Shown: positions 59,240-64,000 of the stretch, one piece after another
How positions within the stretch are numbered: position 1 is the stretch's first letter
Layout of the letters: each line of letters starts with the position of its first letter
From: Apteryx mantelli
Taxonomy: Eukaryota; Chordata; Aves; Apterygiformes; Apterygidae
DNA: 64,000 bases
NCBI RefSeq assembly: GCF_036417845.1
Contig: NC_089994.1
Coordinates: forward strand, 12,790,001 to 12,854,000
Reading direction: 5' to 3'
Position numbers and translations under genes: made by a program
Notes under the pieces: model-generated
The model's input: only the letters and a program-made list of their open reading frames with translations
Database searches by the model: none
Told to the model about the DNA's origin: nothing

Positions 59240-62200
59240 GGCATGAGAGAGGTCTCCTGATCGTCTTGCACCCCCAAGGTACTTTCTCTCATGACTAGTG
59301 ATCATGATGGGTTGTTGCTTGCATTACACTAAAGACTAAAGAATCAATTGAAATCACACTGTGGAAAGTGCTGTATAAACATAGTAAAAGTTGACTGCGT
59401 GTCCTGAAGCTCTCATACCTACAATCTGAACAGGGAAGCAATGTCTTGATCCTACCAAAAGGATGTACCATACGCTACTGTTAACTGGCACCCTCTTTGC
59501 TTGGATGTAGGTTTTCATATTGGCTGCAGAGTAGTTAGGAATTACCCGTCCAATTAGGCATTAATTGGAGTTGTTGCTGCTTCTGTATTGTCTGAGGACT
59601 CATATTTAAGATAATTATGCACAAAGAAAGGAGGAGATTGTTTGTATCCCTCATGATATCTAAAGGAGAAAAAGACTCCAGACAACTCCCAAAGTTTGAA
59701 AGCTATTTTGTATTTGTTATTCCCTTATTAAAAACTAGTAGATCCTAAATAATGCAGAACCTCCTGACTGTTCCATTTGAGTAAGTTTCTCTTTTGCTTG
59801 CATTTTATTTACTCAGCCATAGCATTCAGTGCCAACCACTGACTGCACAAGTGCATGTGATGGTAAACGTGCTTTTCTATGCTTAAGCCATTTATTGAAA
59901 AAAAGCTTACTTTTACTTTGTTCTTAAAATACTTAAAGAATTAGATGTCCAGTTCCATTTGAAATTCAGTGGTTGATGGATATCAATTCCCTTAGGCATC
60001 TTTTGAAAAATCCCAATTACTCTGTCCTGTGACAACTATCAAATGGCTGTCTTTCAGCTGATAAATAAAAGTAGGCAACAAACAGCCTGCATCCTCCTTT
60101 GACACTAAGATGGTGATGTCTTTACATGCATCTATAGGAAAATTGTGCAATGGAAACAATAGTAAAGGATTAAAAAGGCTAAAATATGGATATCTTTTGA
60201 TGTTCCTTGTCCAACTGTTCCTACATGTGCCTGAGAAAAGTTTGTATATGCAATGTAGTGTTTCCATGTAAATTTAATAGTAACGCTGCTGAGAGCCTAA
60301 TGTTAAAAATGTTTTTCTGATACAGCAATGTGTACACTGCTTAGCAAATATTTGTGGATCTGGCTTTACCCCTAGGTGTAAGAAATTAAGATCATAATCA
60401 TAACTTGTCAAAGAAAAGGAGGATTTGGTGGCTGCATCTAGGGAAAGCTAGAAGGCAGGAAAGAATCATCAAAATATGAAAAGCCTTGAATGTTTTGAGA
60501 TTGCTTTGGAAATCATGCGGTAGCAATGTGTGGTTCCTTCCCTCCACCCCAAAAAATCTGTGCTTCAGTAGAATGGAGATGGTTATTGAAAGTCACAGTG
60601 GAGCATAGGTCAAAGCCTGTCAAGGAGAGAGAATGATATATGGGAAAGCAGCAAATCTTCTTACACACAAAAAGGAGAGAGATGGGGAAGGACTGTTGAA
60701 AGAATGAAGAATGTTTTGTATAGGTTCTTAATAGTCTGGCTTATATTTGTCAAGAAGGTCAAATGGGAAACATACATCTCCACCTCCTCACGTATCTATC
60801 TCCTCACCTTGCCATTTTCTCCTTTTCTTCCTCTGTGCACTCTTAAAGTGACTGAATCTTATTAGAGGGAAAAACGTTACTGAGATGTAACTGACTTGGA
60901 GATAGTTTAAAAATGGACATTGAGACATACACAGTGTAATTTATGCACTTAGATTCCTATGTTTCTTTTTCTCAGCTGTAGATATAACGAATGTGTAATA
61001 TATGTTAGCAAAAAACATTTCCACTGTTTATTTGTCTATAATCCTTTCCAGGTTGCCTCATTTAGTTGTATAAGTAGGGGTTATAAGAGCATGAGTTCTT
61101 TCTGTTTACGTGTACCCTTCTTGGCTGTGAGTGGCCACAGCTCAGTAAGAGGAATAGATATAGTTGCAGAGGATCAATTCAATTCTTTTATGCTGAAGAC
61201 AACTGGGCAAGTATGTTCCATTTTTGATATTGTCTCTGCCTCTTTCAGTCCTGCATTCAGTGGCCACCCAGTAGGATCTGGCTAGGTAACTTCCTGGGTT
61301 TTGTGTTTTCTCAGCATTTATATCCTAGTAATGTGTAGAGGGTCCAAAAACCAGGAACACAGAAAAGAACTTTTTTCCTTAATTATTGTATTTAAATGGT
61401 ATTGATTGTGCTGTCAGCTGAATGTTTGTGCTTATAACTCATGAATTAGGATGACATCTAGCCCCATGTGACTTTTGGCATCTGGGAGCCTCAAGTGCCT
61501 CATTTATGTATAAAACAAAGTTGAAGTTGCTTTTGATGGAGGAATAACGATCTTTTCACAGAGAAGTAGTGATAGGAGAAGAGGGGAAGTGAGCTTTTAA
61601 CTCTTCAGCAATGTATCTAATAAGTTTTGAAAAAGTAAAAGGAAAAAGGGTTCTGATAGGTATGTTACCTGGGAGGCACCTATGTGGAGGGGGGGAGAGA
61701 GCTCCGGCCTACATTCCTCTTCTCCTACACCATGTTTATACCTCAGCTTTTCGAACTTTCATCTTAAGAGCGTGGTTGTTTGTGCAGTTAAGGGTTAACT
61801 GATGATCATTGATATAGTCAATGATTGTAGGAGGCAATGGGTTACTATATAAACGTTTCAATCTGTGTGTTTATAACTAACCCTGTCTCCTGTCTGTGAT
61901 GTTGTAAACATACTTTTCAGTTTCCCACATGATACTGTGAGATGCTTAGACATGAGGGGAGGTGAACTGTCTAAGGTCTCAGATTAGTAGCTTTGTTTCT
62001 GCAGTTTCTCTTCATTATTTTTTTAATAGGCAGAGGGAATTTTTTCATGGAATGGCCTAAGATGGGACTACCTTTCAAATGGGCTCCTTCTTTCTCACGA
62101 AGGTGAATGTGTGTTTTGAACAAATGCAGGCAAGAAGTCACAGAAGAGGATCACTAATAACAAGAAGTTTCAGCTATTAGTTTTATGGTTCAAACTAATG

Positions 62201-64000
62201 TCAGAACCACAGACCACCATTAACTTCCACTCTAATGAAGCATACTACTAGCCAGGGATGGAATGCTTGGTTAGCATATGTCAGAGTAATTACAGAATTT
62301 GGATGAAAAGTACAGCTTTTAATTAGCTGTATGCTCTAAAGGAAATGAATGACAAACTATCTGTATAATTCATGACCCGTCTCTGTTAACTTGATGCTGT
62401 GATGCATGAAGTTCAGCTCCCTTGTTTCCTACCAATCAATGAAAGTGTTTATACTGATGCATCTCTGAAAGGACAGAGATACAAAGGAAAGGGATGTTGT
62501 ATACTGTGACAAAGAATGAGATGAGCAAAATGTTCTCAAACTATGGTGCAGTGTCTCCCCTATTTTAAATCATGAGCAGAAGAGATAACGCTTGCACAAG
62601 CAATTGCCCTAAAGATTTTATCAAAGTCTTGATAAGAATGGAGTTGGTTCCTAAGTCAGTCTTCCTATGAAAATGCATTTTGGTGTAACAAGTATTCACC
62701 TCAAACATCTCATGCTGCTGAAGGAGACGGATACCTTTGTAGAAGACTGAGAGTGTTATCCTTCTGAAGTAAGGTAAATCACTTCTTAATCTGCCTGGGT
62801 TTAAGAGTGGTTTTCCAAGAAAAGCAGGACTGCAGTAGGCCGTTCTGAGGAGGGACATTACGAGAATCAGCCTACTGTCAGGAAAGAAATGGAAGAGAGA
62901 TGGAATAAACCAGAGCATCTACAGAAAAGAGCAAAATTGCTTGGGGATATAAATCTGAAGATACAAAATGACTCTGCCAAGTTAAAACAGCACAGTAAAA
63001 CAAGCAAAGGGGAGGCATTAGGAAATGAGAGTGTAAGGTAAAGGACTGAGACATAATGCAGCTCTGAAAAATCTGTTATTTGGAAAATAACAGCAAGAGA
63101 TAAATACAACTGATCTGTGAAAATAGCTGTTAGGTACTGATCTAAGGGCATGTCCTGACATCCATGAAGTTTGCTGGAATCTTCTCAGTGGTATGAATGA
63201 ACATTGAATATCACTCTAAAATAAGGAACAGTATAGCTATGTTCATGTTATCCTTTCAACCAAGACAGAAAAGTAGTAATTTTGGTTTGAAGTTGCTTTG
63301 TTGCTGATGAGGTAGTGTGTATACAACTCCGGTAAGTGTAAAAAGGAAAACTTGTCACTGCTCATGACTGCAAATGAGAAGAACGTGAGAAAGTCCTGAT
63401 GGGGCAGAGCTTTCTGAATAATGCTTTTTTCCCCCTATTTTGTTTTGGGGCTCCTCAGATTTCTAGAATACTGCCTGCGGAACTCCTCCTCTCCACCCGT
63501 CTCCTAGCATAATGCTGTTTCCACACTGTTCCAACCTTGTCCCACTATCAGTTCCTATAGAGATGTAGAAACAATTTAAGTTTGCAGGATTGCTAATTGT
63601 TCCATTTTTATTTTTATAGGTAAAAATTTAAATAAAAACCCCCATCTTTTTGCTGTGAGATAATGAGGTAAAACCTGTCAGTCTGTTGTACACATTTTTA
63701 GGTAGCAGATTTTTATTACAGTAGCACTACAGAGTCCCTTGAAAACAGCAGTATTAGCTTGGTTTAATATACCCCCTTATGATTCTCCTTCAGCCTTTTT
63801 CTTCAGGTTTCATATTGTGCTCTTCCAAAGGCAATGAGAATAATTTCATTCATCTCTTGGCACATTATGAAACTCTATTAAACACTCTCACTGTTTTAGT
63901 TTGCTCTGTTTCTCCAAGACACACAGCACTCATGCATATTTGGACATGGAGGAAGTAGAGGACTGAAGGGAACAGATGCTGAATGCTTATAGAAATGTAG
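59240..64000. other. Intergenic to the right edge, no gene recognised
   Basis: AT-rich sequence with no coding exon, RNA gene or repeat that I can name. A small inverted repeat (atcattga/tcaatgat) lies near 61806-61826. Confidence 0.65.

Overview
The window comes from a vertebrate nuclear genome, most likely an amniote and probably a sauropsid (turtle, crocodilian or bird). It is AT-rich. It has one intron-rich gene with canonical GT-AG introns and a CpG-island promoter, followed by a long gene-poor tract. I see no mammalian Alu, B1 or L1 type sequence and no young bird-type CR1. The recognisable repeats are old: MIR-like tRNA-SINE pieces, a 'cattgacttaagtggga'-type fragment familiar from sauropsid genomes, and a decayed RTE-like LINE. 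I cannot assign the species.

Positions 1-25,700 (minus strand) hold the 5' part of SFSWAP (SFRS8/SWAP), the vertebrate homologue of Drosophila suppressor-of-white-apricot. I could define twelve coding exons at base level. They join in one frame to 670 complete codons plus one base. The encoded parts, in order, are a Gly-rich N-terminus, the DRY_EERY domain (exons 1-3), an acidic linker, SURP1 (exon 5), a D8 acidic run (exon 6), a proline-rich linker (exon 8), SURP2 (split across exons 9 and 10), and an acidic/Lys-rich segment (exons 11-12). The C-terminal coding exons, including the expected RS domain, lie beyond the left edge.

Positions 25,420-26,130 form a GC- and CpG-rich promoter. It contains a head-to-head pair of ATGGCG (YY1-type) elements, ETS-like GGAAG cores, a short upstream ORF and G-rich runs that could form quadruplexes. 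The symmetry suggests divergent transcription, but no plus-strand gene is visible.

Positions 26,160-64,000 contain no coding exon that I can recognise. They hold a dead RTE-like LINE (about 26.8-27.8 kb), scattered old SINE pieces, simple repeats, a 22-bp perfect palindrome and a 19-bp-stem inverted repeat carrying two octamer motifs. From general knowledge of vertebrate synteny, this should be the intergenic tract between SFSWAP and the ADGRD1 side.

The most biologically suggestive feature is at the 5' end of SFSWAP. Intron 1 has a poor donor (AG|GTCGGT), and retention of intron 1, 2 or 3 would each add an early in-frame stop. This fits the known autoregulation of this family by intron retention. 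I found no convincing undescribed multi-gene system.
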